Positions 27,433 to 35,889 of a stretch of 64,000 nt of DNA are shown piece by piece. Below the pieces are notes generated by a model, which was not told the origin of the DNA, did no database searches, and saw only the letters and a program-made list of their open reading frames with translations. The position numbers and the translations under genes are program-made. Positions within the stretch are counted from its first letter, which is position 1. Each line of letters begins with the position of its first letter. The DNA is from Raoultibacter phocaeensis (GTDB lineage Bacteria; Actinomycetota; Coriobacteriia; Coriobacteriales; Eggerthellaceae), in NCBI RefSeq assembly GCF_901411515.1, contig NZ_CABDUX010000001.1, positions 1,054,001 to 1,118,000 on the forward strand. The letters run 5' to 3'.

Positions 27433-28305
27433 CTGAGCAAGTACCTCTACGTCTGCATTTTCTTGGTCGGCGCCTTGGCGTTTGCGTTCCCCCTCGTCAC
27501 GAGCATGATCAATCTGCAATCGCAAACGAGGGTCATCTCGAACTACGAACAGGAGATGAGGGCGCTCGACGAGCGGGAACGGCAGCGGCTGCTCGAAGAG
27601 GCCGAAAGCTACAACGCGTACGTCGCGGGGCTCGAGGGCAACGTGACAGACGAGCTGACCGCCGATGAAAGGGCTGCAACCGAAGTCGTGTACATGAGCG
27701 TCCTTGCGACCGGCGAGGCCATCGGCTACGTGGAGGTTCCCAAGATCGAGGTCGAGCTGCCTATCTATCGCGGCGCAAGCGATGAGGTGCTCGAGCGCGG
27801 AATCGGGCACTTGGAGCGCAGCTCGCTACCCGTTGGAGGCGAATCGACCCATGCGGTGCTCACGGGACACCGCGGTCTTCCCACCGCGCGCCTGTTCCGC
27901 GACCTCGACAAGCTCGATGTGGGCGACGTGTTCGTCATCGATACGCTCGGCGACAAGATCGCCTACGAGGTCGAGAGCATCCAGACGGTTCTGCCCTACG
28001 AAGTCGAATCGCTGCGCGTGCAGCCAGGCCGCGACCTGTGCACGCTCGTCACGTGCGATCCGTACATGGTCAACAGCCACCGCATGCTCGTGACGGGGCA
28101 TCGGGTCGACTACGTGCCCGAGGTTGTCGAAGAGGCACAGCAGAACAAGATATCCTTTTTTGAAAAATACATCGAGTACTTCGTTATCGTAGGAGCATTC
28201 GCGGCGCTCGTGCTCATCGTGTGGTTCGTGCGGCGCAGGTTCAGGAAGCGCAACGAGGGCTCGGTCGATATAACCGCGGTCGTTTCGGGTGATGCCCATG
28301 AGTAG
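27433..28305 (+). CDS. Class C (pilus) sortase, first of three
   Basis: A transpeptidase that joins pilins, anchored by membrane helices at both ends (YLYVCIFLVGALAFAFPLV and YFVIVGAFAALVLIVWFV). The catalytic residues are visible: His in VLTGHRGLP, Cys in TLVTCDPYMVNSHRMLVTGHRV and the Arg following it. No DPF/DPW lid motif is seen in the NVTDELTADE region. The start is unclear: no ATG in frame yields the whole first helix. TTG 27463 would cut the helix; CTG 27433 gives LSKYLYVCIFLVG; the frame is open back to an ATA at 27400. None has a well-spaced ribosome site. The end overlaps the next sortase by eight bases. Confidence 0.88.
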   Translation: MSKYLYVCIFLVGALAFAFPLVTSMINLQSQTRVISNYEQEMRALDERERQRLLEEAESYNAYVAGLEGNVTDELTADERAATEVVYMSVLATGEAIGYVEVPKIEVELPIYRGASDEVLERGIGHLERSSLPVGGESTHAVLTGHRGLPTARLFRDLDKLDVGDVFVIDTLGDKIAYEVESIQTVLPYEVESLRVQPGRDLCTLVTCDPYMVNSHRMLVTGHRVDYVPEVVEEAQQNKISFFEKYIEYFVIVGAFAALVLIVWFVRRRFRKRNEGSVDITAVVSGDAHE

Positions 28306-29167
28306 GTTCGGCATCGTCAAGGGAATCGTTGCAGCGCTCGTGTTCGTCATCGGCGCCGGGGTGCTCGTGTATCCCGCTTTGTCGAACTACGTAAACGAAC
28401 GTGCCCAGACGACGGCCATCACGAATTACGAAGAGGCCGTTGCGGCGCTAACCGATGAGGATCGTGCGAAATCGCTCGAGGCTGCCCGATCGTATAACGA
28501 ATCGCTCGTCGGCAACCAAGCGCAGGTTGTCGATCCGTTCGGCGAGGTCGAGCCCGCCGAGCACAACGAGGTGAGCTTCCTTACGGTCGGCGAGGTCATG
28601 GGGTACGTGCAGATTCCGAAGATCGACATCAAAGCCCCCATCTACGAAGGAACGTCGGAAGACGTATTGCAGAAGGGAATCGGATGGCTCAAAGGAACTT
28701 CGCTGCCCGTCGGCGGCGAATCGACGAACAGCGTTCTGACCGGCCATCGCGGACTCCCTACGGCCAAGCTCTTCACCGATTTGGATAAGCTTGAGGAAAG
28801 CGACGAGTTCTTCGTGCGCACCGGCAACGAGATCCTCGCGTACCGGGTGATTGCCACCAAAGTGATCGATCCCGATCAGTCCGAGGAGCTTGCCGTTGTG
28901 GAAGGGTCCGATCGGATGACGCTTCTAACGTGCCATCCATACATGGTCAACAGCCACCGCTTGCTCGTGATCGGAGAGCGCATCCCGTACACGGGGCAGC
29001 TTGAGGCGATTGCCGAGGCCAAGGGAGAAGGCGTGTTCGAATCGCTCACGGCCGGGGAGAGAGACCTCGCGCTCACGGGACTTGCTGTCCTTGCATTTGT
29101 TGCAGTGCTCGTGCTGGTTCTCTGGAAGCCGTGGAGAACGTTGAAGAAAAGAGGTGAGGAAGCATGA
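28298..29167 (+). CDS. Class C (pilus) sortase with DPF lid, second of three
   Basis: A 289-residue membrane sortase. It has an N-terminal helix (GIVKGIVAALVFVIGAGVLVYP), the lid motif DPF in VVDPFGEVEP typical of class C enzymes, the catalytic His in VLTGHRGLP, Cys in TLLTCHPYMVNSHRLLV and a final Arg, and a C-terminal helix (LALTGLAVLAFVAVLVLVLW). It is closely similar to the preceding sortase. ATG 28298 overlaps the upstream stop; an in-frame GTG at 28289 is the alternative. The end overlaps the third sortase (ATGA). It probably polymerises the IPQTG pilin. Confidence 0.92.
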   Translation: MSRFGIVKGIVAALVFVIGAGVLVYPALSNYVNERAQTTAITNYEEAVAALTDEDRAKSLEAARSYNESLVGNQAQVVDPFGEVEPAEHNEVSFLTVGEVMGYVQIPKIDIKAPIYEGTSEDVLQKGIGWLKGTSLPVGGESTNSVLTGHRGLPTAKLFTDLDKLEESDEFFVRTGNEILAYRVIATKVIDPDQSEELAVVEGSDRMTLLTCHPYMVNSHRLLVIGERIPYTGQLEAIAEAKGEGVFESLTAGERDLALTGLAVLAFVAVLVLVLWKPWRTLKKRGEEA

Positions 29168-29919
29168 GCCGGGTTGGAACATCAGCCGGATGGGGGGAAG
29201 GCTCGGGCGCGTACCAGGCGGATTCGTCCGTCGGCTTCGCGCGCGAAGGACGCCGAACGGACGAACGGTCTTCGCGCCGCCGGCAGCCTGCGCGCGATCC
29301 GAAGAAGCGATCTTCTGGGGCGCTCGGCAACCTGCTGTCGATCCTCATCTTCCTGCTCGGCGTCGGGATAAGCCTGTATCCGTACGTCGCCCAAGAGATC
29401 AACAGCGTGAGCGCCACGAAACTCGTCGCGGCGTTCAACGAGGCCGTCGAAAACATGCCGGCAGGTGAGGGCGACGAGGCCGTTGCGCCCGGGGTTGCGT
29501 ACGGTGCGCCCGACGATGACATGTTCGGAAGCATCTTCATCCCGAAGATCGAGCTCGAGCTGCCTATCTACGTGGGCTCGACTGACGACAACCTCGAGAA
29601 GGGCGTGGCTCACCTTGAAGGCACTTCGCTGCCGGTCGGGGGCGCGAGCACCCATACGGTGCTCGCAGGCCACAGCTATACGGTGACGAACGAATGGTTC
29701 ACCCGCATCGAGCGGCTGGAAGCGGGGGATCTGTTCTACATACGCAACAGCACCGGCGTTTTAACGTACCGCGTCGTCTCGAAGAAGATCATCCAGCCGA
29801 CCGATACGTCCGACTTGCTCATAGAGCGGGATAAGGATCTTGCAACGCTTCTGACCTGTACGGCGTCGGGCAACGAGCGCGTCATCGTGAGGGGCGAGCG
29901 CGTAGAGGACGGGCAATAG
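29164..29919 (+). CDS. Sortase, third and divergent member of the pilus operon
   Basis: A 251-residue sortase unlike the first two. It has a basic, Arg-rich cytoplasmic tail of about 55 residues, one helix (LGNLLSILIFLLGVGISLYPYV), then the catalytic domain with FIPKIELELPIYVGS, His in VLAGHSYTV, Cys in TLLTCTASGNERVIVRGERV. It lacks a C-terminal helix and any DPF/DPW lid. The missing lid and tail suggest a different substrate, perhaps the LPKAG adhesin or the LVRSG giant adhesin, or a wall-anchoring role; this is inference. The start overlaps the preceding stop by four bases. Confidence 0.85.
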   Translation: MSRVGTSAGWGEGSGAYQADSSVGFAREGRRTDERSSRRRQPARDPKKRSSGALGNLLSILIFLLGVGISLYPYVAQEINSVSATKLVAAFNEAVENMPAGEGDEAVAPGVAYGAPDDDMFGSIFIPKIELELPIYVGSTDDNLEKGVAHLEGTSLPVGGASTHTVLAGHSYTVTNEWFTRIERLEAGDLFYIRNSTGVLTYRVVSKKIIQPTDTSDLLIERDKDLATLLTCTASGNERVIVRGERVEDGQ

Positions 29920-29994
29920 GAATTCCGCTGCGGCAGGCCGCACGCCACCGAAGCTCCCGAAATGCAAAGCCAAACAGAGAGAAAGGTTTATGCG

Positions 29995-30726
29995 ATGGAA
30001 ACGAATAAAACGATACTGCTGCGCGAAGTCATCTCGATCGAGGACCGCAAGCCGATCGGGTCGGTTAAGGATCTGTGCGTCGATTGCGATCGGAGTGCGG
30101 TAAGCCACTACGTCGTAGGCGATGCAAGCTTGTCGAACCTGCGCCTGCTCCCCTGCGACAAGGTCATCGGGGTGGGCGACTCGTTCGTGACCATCGGCAG
30201 CGAGGCTGTCCTGGTGTCGCCCGAGAACCGCGCGTCGAAGAAGCTGATCGAAGAGGGGTGCCGGTTGGTCGGTACCGAAGTGTTCTCGCGGACGGGCAAC
30301 CGAGTCGGCTCCGTTGCGGGATACGAATTCGATACGGAAACGGGGCGCATCACCCGCATCGATACGGCCGATCGGTCGTACGCCGCCGAGAATGTCCTGT
30401 TCATATCGCCCGACCACGTGTTCGTCACCGACGGGAGCTCCGAAGCGGCTTCGGGCGAGCCAGCTCAAGCCGCGAAATCGGCCGTCCGGGAGCCGCAGTC
30501 ACCGAAGAAGCCCGAGCCTGCGAGCGAGCCCGTCCAGCCTGCAAAGACTGCTGACGAGAGCCAGGCGCTTCGCGAGCTGCTGATCGGCGGCAAGGTGACC
30601 GAGGATATCGTCAGCAAGGATGGGAAGTTCAAGCTATCGAAGGGCTCCGTCATCACCGAAGACGTGCTTGCCGAGGCTCAAGAGCACGAGGCCGTTCTGC
30701 TTCTCACCATGAGCGTCGACGTATGA
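29995..30726 (+). CDS. PRC-barrel-like protein, paralogue of the one at 5569
   Basis: A 243-residue cytoplasmic protein. The start METNKTILLREVISIEDRKPIGSVKD matches METNESILTKGVVSIDDRKQ of the 5569-6531 product; both have a second barrel-like segment (VGTEVFSRTGNRVGSVAGYEF) and the same small C-terminal domain ending LLLTMSVD. The linker here is short and Pro/Ala/Lys-rich instead of acidic. ATG 29995 is preferred over 29962 because AGAAAGG lies well placed before it. It lies 75 bases after the third sortase and just before a MarR regulator. Function unknown; PRC barrels often bind proteins or RNA. Confidence 0.72.
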   Translation: METNKTILLREVISIEDRKPIGSVKDLCVDCDRSAVSHYVVGDASLSNLRLLPCDKVIGVGDSFVTIGSEAVLVSPENRASKKLIEEGCRLVGTEVFSRTGNRVGSVAGYEFDTETGRITRIDTADRSYAAENVLFISPDHVFVTDGSSEAASGEPAQAAKSAVREPQSPKKPEPASEPVQPAKTADESQALRELLIGGKVTEDIVSKDGKFKLSKGSVITEDVLAEAQEHEAVLLLTMSVDV

Positions 30727-30736
30727 TCGGGCGACG

Positions 30737-31303
30737 ATGAACACTGCAGTCGAGCAGGAACGCTCGAACAATACTATGGGCAAGCTCGTCCGATTCGAAG
30801 AAGTGGCCGAATCCGTATCCGAACAGGAAAAATACGGACCAAGTACGCTCGTCTCGAAACTCATCGATTTCAATTCGACGTTGCTCAAGTTCAATTGCCT
30901 CACGATCGACGGCGTGCTTACCGTCCGCCGCGCCCGCCTTCTGTGGACGCTCGCTTCGCTCGACCACGCTCCGTGCCTCACCGAGCTCACCGAGATGGAC
31001 AATGCGGGAAGCACGCAGAACTGCGGACGGATTCTTGGGCAACTGGACGAGAACGGGTTTCTTGCAGTGCGTTCCGATTCGGTCGACGGGCGAATGCTGC
31101 GCGTGTACATTACTGACAAAGGACGCAAAGCGGCCGAAAGCTTTGGGCAGTTCGCGGTCGCATTCGGAACGCTTCTCGAGCGGGAAGTCGAAGGGATCGA
31201 CATAAAGAAAATGGTCACTACCCTCGATGCGTTCGAGACGATTATCGCATCGCCTCGCATGTCCGACTTCGCTCCCGTTGACGACAGTGCGCCGAACGGC
31301 TGA
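30737..31303 (+). CDS. MarR-family winged-helix regulator
   Basis: A 188-residue protein with a MarR fold in its central part: helix LTVRRARLLWTLASLD, recognition region CLTELTEMDNAGSTQNCGRILGQLDENGFL, wing VRSDSVDGRMLRVYITDKGR, then a long dimerisation helix. No membrane segment. It starts ten bases after the PRC-barrel gene. It may control the pilus or envelope genes around it; no operator was recognised. Confidence 0.78.
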   Translation: MNTAVEQERSNNTMGKLVRFEEVAESVSEQEKYGPSTLVSKLIDFNSTLLKFNCLTIDGVLTVRRARLLWTLASLDHAPCLTELTEMDNAGSTQNCGRILGQLDENGFLAVRSDSVDGRMLRVYITDKGRKAAESFGQFAVAFGTLLEREVEGIDIKKMVTTLDAFETIIASPRMSDFAPVDDSAPNG

Positions 31304-31343
31304 AACGCCTTGAACGCGAGTAGGAAAGAGTAGGAATACAGCG

Positions 31344-32543
31344 ATGGATTTCAACGTGTGGACGGTGCTCGTTCTTTTCGTGGCGGTTATCGCCATAGGC
31401 GCCATCCTGTGCTTCAGGCTCATCAGCAACAGACGGCAGCGCATGGCTGCCATTGCAGCATTCGCTTACCTCGCATTCGCTGCGGCGTTGTTCTACATCG
31501 ACGTCGTGCAATTCGAGCAGGGATGGGCGCTGCCCATTTATGCGGCTTGCTTCGTGCTCGTGCCGATTGCGGTGTACTACGTAGCCTACACGCTCGGGAA
31601 ACCCGACGAGGGCGCTGCGTCATGGGGTAAGGACGGGGCGCATTCCAAGAAGAAGGATAAAAAGAGCGATGCGAGCGCACCCGCTTCACCTGTCGTAGCC
31701 GAAGGGCCCTCGCGCATCTCGGTTGAGCCTGTCGCCGATGCGTCGGCGGTGGCAAAGAGGCGCAAAGATCCCGCTGCTTCGCGGCCCCGGAACGCGCAGC
31801 ATGATGCGTTGCCGGTTACCGACGAGCTGCGCGGTCTGCTGAAAGACAAAGTGCAGATCCTGCAGCGCGAGGGTGAGAACCGCGAAAGCGCCGCCGAAGC
31901 GCCGCCCGCCGTCACGCCCCGCAAGCAGCGCGCATCCATCCCGAGCGACAGCGAACGACCTGCCGCAAAGACAGCGCCGATCAAGGCGGAGACGGCAGCG
32001 GAGCGTAAAGCAGCTGAAGCGCTCAGGAGCGAAACGGGCGGTGCAATTGAAGAGATCGCGTTCGAGCCCGAGGAGCCGCGTGCAGTCGAGGTGGTTCCAG
32101 CTAAGCGTGAGTCTGTGCAGCGGGCTGCTCAGGAAGCCGCACGAGATCGCAGCGAGCCGGTTCGTGTTACAGCAGAAGCGGCTGCGCCGAGATCGCGCGA
32201 GCCGGTTGCCGCTGTGCACGCGGCCGAACCCGTGCCTGTGCCGGAAGAAACCGCAGCAAGCGCGATGACGTTCGGAAAGTGCTTCGCAAAGGCAGCCTCC
32301 CTGAAAGGGAAGGGCGTGTTCGTGGTCGCAGCGCGGCTGTTCGAGCAGAGCGCCGCCCTCGCAGAGGATCCTAAGGACCGCGCGCGGGCGCTCTTCGAGG
32401 AGATATCCTGCTACGTCAAGGCAGGCGACGAGGACAACGCCCTGATAAAGGCAGCCGACATGCGGGAGAAATGCGAGCTTACGGCGGCGGAACAGCTCAA
32501 GCTCGATGCGATGCTCTCGATGCTCGCGGGCATCGGGGTGTGA
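31344..32543 (+). CDS. Membrane-anchored protein with TPR-like C-terminal domain, paralogue of the one at 3414
   Basis: A 399-residue protein with three hydrophobic segments in the first 90 residues (VWTVLVLFVAVIAIGAILCF, IAAFAYLAFAAALFYI, ALPIYAACFVLVPIAVYYVAY), a charged low-complexity linker of about 210 residues, and a C-terminal helical domain (FGKCFAKAASLKGKGVFVVA, EEISCYVKAGDEDNALIKA) that aligns along its length with the end of the 3414-4358 product. Function unknown; likely an envelope scaffold. It ends the surface island. Confidence 0.72.
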   Translation: MDFNVWTVLVLFVAVIAIGAILCFRLISNRRQRMAAIAAFAYLAFAAALFYIDVVQFEQGWALPIYAACFVLVPIAVYYVAYTLGKPDEGAASWGKDGAHSKKKDKKSDASAPASPVVAEGPSRISVEPVADASAVAKRRKDPAASRPRNAQHDALPVTDELRGLLKDKVQILQREGENRESAAEAPPAVTPRKQRASIPSDSERPAAKTAPIKAETAAERKAAEALRSETGGAIEEIAFEPEEPRAVEVVPAKRESVQRAAQEAARDRSEPVRVTAEAAAPRSREPVAAVHAAEPVPVPEETAASAMTFGKCFAKAASLKGKGVFVVAARLFEQSAALAEDPKDRARALFEEISCYVKAGDEDNALIKAADMREKCELTAAEQLKLDAMLSMLAGIGV

Positions 32544-32753
32544 GTGCGGGCGGATGCAGCGTGCTCGCAGTGTTTTTTCTCGCGTATGCCGACGAGTCGC
32601 TCTTTCCTGGTCGGGGGTCACCCGTGCACTGCGGTTCCCGTAGCGCTTCGCCGCGCCCCGTTTCGCAAAGCAGAAGAAATTCCCCCGTTTTACGATTCGG
32701 TTGGAAAAACTTCTCGTGCATGGCACTCTCGTATGATAAAGTAACGAATCGCT

Positions 32754-33995
32754 ATGAACATCGCGCCGGAACAATTCGCGCTCATTAAAGAGCAATTCGA
32801 AACGCTGAAAGAGCGCTCTGCTTTCTATGCCCGCAAGTTCGGGGATATCGACCTTTCCGATGTGCAGACGCAGGAGGATTTCGAGAAACTTCCGTTTTCC
32901 GAGAAGGACGATCTTCGCAACGCCTATCCTCTGGGCCTGCAAGCTGTGCCCGACGAGGAGATCGTGCGCATCCACTCCTCGAGCGGCACCACGGGCACAC
33001 CCGTCATCATTCCCTACACCGCGCAGGATGTGACCGATTGGGCCATCCAGTTCGCGCGGTGCTACGAAACGGCCGGCATCACGCAAACCGACCGCATCCA
33101 GATCACGCCGGGCTACGGCTTGTGGACGGCGGGCATCGGGTTCCAGCTCGGTGCCGAGCGGCTGGGCGCCATGGCCATTCCCATGGGGCCGGGCAACACC
33201 GAAAAGCAGCTCGCGATGATGCAGGACCTCAAGTCCACGGTGCTTTGCGCCACGAGTTCCTATGCGCTTCTGCTGGCTGAGGAGATCGCCGAGCGCGGCA
33301 TCCGCGATCAGCTGCGTTTGCGCAAAGGCGTTATCGGAAGCGAGCGATGGGGCGATAAGATGCGCCAGCGCATCGCCAACGAGCTGGGCGTCGAGATATT
33401 CGACATCTACGGCCTCACCGAAGTGTACGGCCCGGGCATCGGCATCTCGTGCAGCGCGCACCACGGCATGCACATTTGGGACGATTACGTGTACGTGGAG
33501 ATCGTCGATCCGAACACCGGGGCCCCGGTGCCCGACGGCGAGGTGGGCGAGCTCGTGCTGACGACGCTTCGCAAGCAGGGCGCGCCGCTCATCCGCTACC
33601 GCACGCACGATCTCACGCGGATCATCCCCGGCGAGTGCACCTGCGCCTTCGGCCACCGCCATCCGCGCATCGATACGCTCACCGGCCGCACCGACGACAT
33701 GTTCAAGGTGAAGGGCTGCAACATATTCCCCGCCCAGGTGGAGGAGGTCATCGCCGCGACCGACGGAACCAGTTCGGAATACCAGGTGATGATCGAGAAC
33801 ATCAGCGGCAAAGACGTGCTCACGGTGCTGTTCGAAACGCCGCTCGAAGGCGAGGCGAAAGAGCGCGCCGAAGAGGAGCTCGCTCTCATCTTCAAGGCGA
33901 AGTGCGGGTGCACGCCCGATGCGCTCGGCGTACCCATGGGCGAGCTTCCGCGTAGCGAGAAGAAAACCAAGCGCATCTTCGACAGCCGATATTAA
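32754..33995 (+). CDS. Phenylacetate-CoA ligase family enzyme
   Basis: A 413-residue adenylate-forming enzyme that activates phenylacetate or a related aryl acid with ATP and CoA. Seen: the phosphate-binding loop HSSSGTTGTPVIIPYT, ERWGDKMRQRI, FDIYGLTEVYGPGIGISC, YRTHDLTRII and the C-terminal GRTDDMFKVKGCNIFPAQVE with the hinge region and RSEKKTKRIFD. Slightly shorter than PaaK of aerobic bacteria but typical of anaerobe homologues that act next to indolepyruvate:ferredoxin oxidoreductase, running in the direction of aryl-CoA cleavage to make ATP or the reverse. ATG 32754; TATGAT at 32732-32737 is a possible -10 but lies close to the start. Confidence 0.88.
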   Translation: MNIAPEQFALIKEQFETLKERSAFYARKFGDIDLSDVQTQEDFEKLPFSEKDDLRNAYPLGLQAVPDEEIVRIHSSSGTTGTPVIIPYTAQDVTDWAIQFARCYETAGITQTDRIQITPGYGLWTAGIGFQLGAERLGAMAIPMGPGNTEKQLAMMQDLKSTVLCATSSYALLLAEEIAERGIRDQLRLRKGVIGSERWGDKMRQRIANELGVEIFDIYGLTEVYGPGIGISCSAHHGMHIWDDYVYVEIVDPNTGAPVPDGEVGELVLTTLRKQGAPLIRYRTHDLTRIIPGECTCAFGHRHPRIDTLTGRTDDMFKVKGCNIFPAQVEEVIAATDGTSSEYQVMIENISGKDVLTVLFETPLEGEAKERAEEELALIFKAKCGCTPDALGVPMGELPRSEKKTKRIFDSRY

Positions 33996-34266
33996 TAGCA
34001 CATGGGTTCATCGGAGCTTTTCGCAAAGCCAAGCTGCAGCGCGCAAAGTCCCGACGAGGTCATGTGCGCCCGCGGTTTCCGCTGTTCGGCAGAACAGCGG
34101 GACAAGCCGACGCTGCGAGCCGTTGCAGCGCCGATTCTCGCCCTTCTCATGCGTTCCCTCGCGTGCAAAGCACGCTCGGTCGCATGACGGGCCGAGTATC
34201 GACACTGCAACCGCTCTCGCTGACGTTGGCTCGACCTGTCCGTAGTCGAACCAGAAGGGTTCTCTG

Positions 34267-35802
34267 ATGATCGAAAAAATACTCATGGTCCTCATATTCG
34301 TCGGCGTCGCGGTGGGCGTCGGCATCTACTGTCGAAAACATACGTCGAGCGTCGACGGGTTCATTCTCGGAGGCCGCAACGTCGGCCCGTGGCTTTCGGC
34401 GTTCGCGTTCGGTACGAGCTACTTCTCGGCGGTCATCTTCGTCGGGTACGCCGGCCAATTCGGATGGAAGTACGGCCTTGCCGCCACGTGGATCGGCATC
34501 GGCAACGCCGTGCTCGGCAGTCTCCTTGCCTGGTGGGTGCTCGGCCCGCGCACGCGCGAAGTCACGCACCGGCTCGGGGCGGCAACCATGCCCGAGTTCT
34601 TCGGCAAGCGCTATAAAAGCAAGGGCTTGCGCGTGGCCGCCGCCGCCATCATCTTCGTGTTCCTCATTCCCTATACCGCGAGCGTCTACAACGGTCTCTC
34701 GCGCTTGTTCGGCATGGCGTTCGGCTTGCCCTACGAGGTGTGCGTCATCGGCATGGCCGTGGTGACGTGCGTCTACGTGGTGCTCGGCGGCTACATGGCC
34801 ACCGTCATGAACGATTTCATCCAGGGCATCGTCATGCTGTTCGGCATCGTGGCGGTTATCGTGGCGGGCCTCGTGAACAACGGCGGCTTCACCGAAGCCA
34901 TCAACCAGCTCTCCTTCATCCCCGCCGAAACCTCCGAGATGGCGGGGCCGTTCGTGAGCTTCTTCGGACCCGATCTGTTCAACCTCATCGGCGTCATCAT
35001 ACTCACGAGCCTCGGCACGTGGGGATTGCCGCAGATGGTGCAGAAGTTCTACGCGATCAAGAGCGGGCCGGCCATCAAACAGGGCGCCATCATCTCCACG
35101 GTGTTCGCGCTCGTGGTTGCAGGCGGCAGCTACTTCCTCGGCGGGTTCGGCCGCCTGTACGCAGGCGAGGTCGAAATGACGGCTGCGGGAACGCCTGTCT
35201 ACGACAGCATCATACCCACCATGCTCTCAAGTCTGCCCGACCTGCTCATCGGCATCGTGATCGTACTCGTGCTTTCGGCCTCGATGTCGACGCTCTCTTC
35301 GCTCGTGCTCACCTCATCTTCCACGCTCACGCTCGACCTCATCAAGGACAACATCGTGAAGGATATGAGCGAGAAGAAGCAGCTCGCCTACATGCGCGTG
35401 CTGCTGGTGGCGTTCGTCGTCATTTCGGCGATCATCGCGCTCGTGCAGTACAACTCGTCGATCACGTTCATCGCGCAGCTCATGTCGATCTCCTGGGGCG
35501 CGCTCGCCGGATCGTTCCTCGGCCCGTTTTTCTGGGGCCTGTTCTCGGGCCGCATCTCGAAAGCCGCCGTGTGGGCGAGCTTCATCGTGGGCGTGGGGCT
35601 CACCACAGGCAACATGATCGCGGGATTCTTCGGCACGCCGCTCATCGCATCGCCCATCAACTGCGGAGCGCTCGCCATGGTGCTCTCGCTCGTGATCGTG
35701 CCGCTCGTGAGTTTAGTCACTCCCAAGGTGCCGTTCGAAGTCGATCCGCCGCATCCTGAAGGCGCAATCGATCGCGAATACGTGCACGAGATCGATGCGT
35801 AG
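34267..35802 (+). CDS. Sodium:solute symporter (SSS family)
   Basis: A 511-residue inner-membrane transporter with about 13 hydrophobic helices. Family traits: GGRNVGPWLSAFAFGTSYFSAV near residues 37-58, GATMPEFFGKRYKSKGLR, the GGYMATVMNDFIQGIVM signature, and LVLSASMSTLSSLVLTSSSTL, which holds Ser/Thr residues that bind sodium in the family. Substrate cannot be told from sequence; relatives carry proline, pantothenate, acetate or aromatic acids. It follows the arylacetate-CoA ligase by 271 bases on the same strand, so uptake of an organic acid is plausible. Confidence 0.88.
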   Translation: MIEKILMVLIFVGVAVGVGIYCRKHTSSVDGFILGGRNVGPWLSAFAFGTSYFSAVIFVGYAGQFGWKYGLAATWIGIGNAVLGSLLAWWVLGPRTREVTHRLGAATMPEFFGKRYKSKGLRVAAAAIIFVFLIPYTASVYNGLSRLFGMAFGLPYEVCVIGMAVVTCVYVVLGGYMATVMNDFIQGIVMLFGIVAVIVAGLVNNGGFTEAINQLSFIPAETSEMAGPFVSFFGPDLFNLIGVIILTSLGTWGLPQMVQKFYAIKSGPAIKQGAIISTVFALVVAGGSYFLGGFGRLYAGEVEMTAAGTPVYDSIIPTMLSSLPDLLIGIVIVLVLSASMSTLSSLVLTSSSTLTLDLIKDNIVKDMSEKKQLAYMRVLLVAFVVISAIIALVQYNSSITFIAQLMSISWGALAGSFLGPFFWGLFSGRISKAAVWASFIVGVGLTTGNMIAGFFGTPLIASPINCGALAMVLSLVIVPLVSLVTPKVPFEVDPPHPEGAIDREYVHEIDA

Positions 35803-35889
35803 CGCAGCTTCGCTACGTTTTCCGGGCGAGCGTCGAGTGCCAAGCCACCGTTCGCGCGGGAGGCGGCTCGTGCGAAGCAAAGCGCGGTG

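Noticed and set aside
25864-27810. 648-codon minus-strand frame opposite the pilin and sortase
   Set aside because: Antisense shadow of clear pilin and sortase genes; composition is Arg/Asp-rich with no family match that I can recognise.
31686-34001. 771-codon minus-strand frame opposite the TPR protein and the CoA ligase
   Set aside because: It spans two well-supported plus-strand genes and the gap between them; no recognisable domain, typical GC-driven antisense frame.
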